In this document: positions 6,202 through 6,487 of the stretch, one piece after another | Layout: each line of letters opens with the position of its first letter | How positions within the stretch are numbered: position 1 is the stretch's first letter | NCBI GenBank assembly: GCA_016763095.1 | Contig: JAESUK010000038.1 | Coordinates: 1 to 6,487, forward strand | From: Alphaproteobacteria bacterium | GTDB taxonomy: Bacteria > Pseudomonadota > Alphaproteobacteria > Micavibrionales > Micavibrionaceae | DNA: 6,487 nt | Reading direction: 5' to 3' | Translations under genes and position numbers: made by a program | The notes under the pieces: generated by a model | Told to the model about the DNA's origin: nothing | What the model saw: only the letters and a program-made list of their open reading frames with translations | Database searches by the model: none

Positions 6202-6487
6202 AATCTATTTTTCTTTCTTTCCACACCCAGCGGTCTACAAGTGCTATAGGCTTGAGCTGTGGCGGCATTATATTGATTTACCGTCAGCAATGTTTGAATG
6301 GGGTCGGTATAGAATCTTGGGTTATTAGTCATATTTATAATGATTGCACTTGCGCCTTTCTGGGCAACCCATTTACGCATTTCATACCCTGTACACTGGC
6401 AGTACGGCAGAATATTTTTGATATATGGAGAATGTCCTCTATTTTCAAGACAGGACACGTAAGCAATATGATCAGTTGCCGCTGACA
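6198..6487 (-). CDS. Cysteine-containing protein, paralogue of the downstream exported protein, 5' part missing
   Basis: The frame is open from the right edge to the TGA at 6200-6198, giving 95 visible residues; the start and any signal peptide lie beyond the window. The GTG at 6458 is in frame but sits just before the first cysteine and is not a convincing start. The visible part contains one four-cysteine unit: C-x16-C-x-C (YVSCLENRG to PYCQCTGYEM), then NPRFYTDPI, then a final C in YSTCRPLG, 51 residues after CxC. This matches the 176-aa neighbour, which has C-x16-CxC in its first unit and CxC-x50-C with NPNVYDPL in its second. The tail after the last cysteine is short and basic (VERKKNRL). 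It overlaps the next gene by 4 bp (ATGA), so the two form one operon. Function is unknown; an exported location is inferred from the paralogue. Confidence 0.75.
   Translation of the reverse strand, partial: SAATDHIAYVSCLENRGHSPYIKNILPYCQCTGYEMRKWVAQKGASAIIINMTNNPRFYTDPIQTLLTVNQYNAATAQAYSTCRPLGVERKKNRL

Noticed and set aside
6252..6485. 77-aa open frame on the + strand at the right edge
   Set aside because: It runs antisense to the partial cysteine-rich gene, whose homology to its neighbour shows which strand is coding.

Overview
The window (about 40-45% GC by eye) reads as a chromosomal segment of an alphaproteobacterium. The lineage call rests mainly on the DNA polymerase I, whose 3'-5' exonuclease region carries an SGEVDLFGGG-type loop followed by a KIGQNIKYDW motif that I associate with alphaproteobacterial PolA. 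The GC content is low for that class. I see no rRNA, tRNA, CRISPR array, insertion sequence or complete prophage.

Layout. On the + strand, the 3' end of a SpoU/TrmH-family 23S rRNA 2'-O-methyltransferase (RlmB type) enters from the left edge. Three bases after its stop codon a complete polA begins (314-3103, 929 aa). All other genes lie on the - strand and converge on polA. Read in their own direction from the right edge they are: a partial cysteine-containing protein (6198-6487); a 176-aa exported cysteine-rich protein (5671-6201) that overlaps it as ATGA; gatB (4161-5618); then, behind an apparent promoter of its own, a two-gene unit made of an unrecognised 101-aa protein (3793-4098) and a compact 227-aa protein of the PLP-dependent fold-type-II family (3110-3793). 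That last pair is joined by a TAATG stop/start overlap. The last gene ends 6 bp from the end of polA.

How the genes work together. rlmB and polA look co-transcribed but serve ribosome modification and DNA repair/replication respectively. gatB is the tRNA-binding and kinase-like subunit of the GatCAB amidotransferase, and gatA and gatC are not next to it here. The two cysteine-rich genes at the right edge are tandem paralogues: the visible part of the first aligns cysteine for cysteine with the 176-aa protein, which is itself built from two four-cysteine units. I do not recognise this family's function. The PLP-like gene resembles compact PLP-enzyme homologues that I recall from bacteriophage genomes, so the bicistron 3110-4098 is the best candidate for acquired or undescribed biology in the window.

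No stretch longer than about 65 bp lacks a gene. I found no convincing intrinsic terminator anywhere, including at the convergent polA junction.
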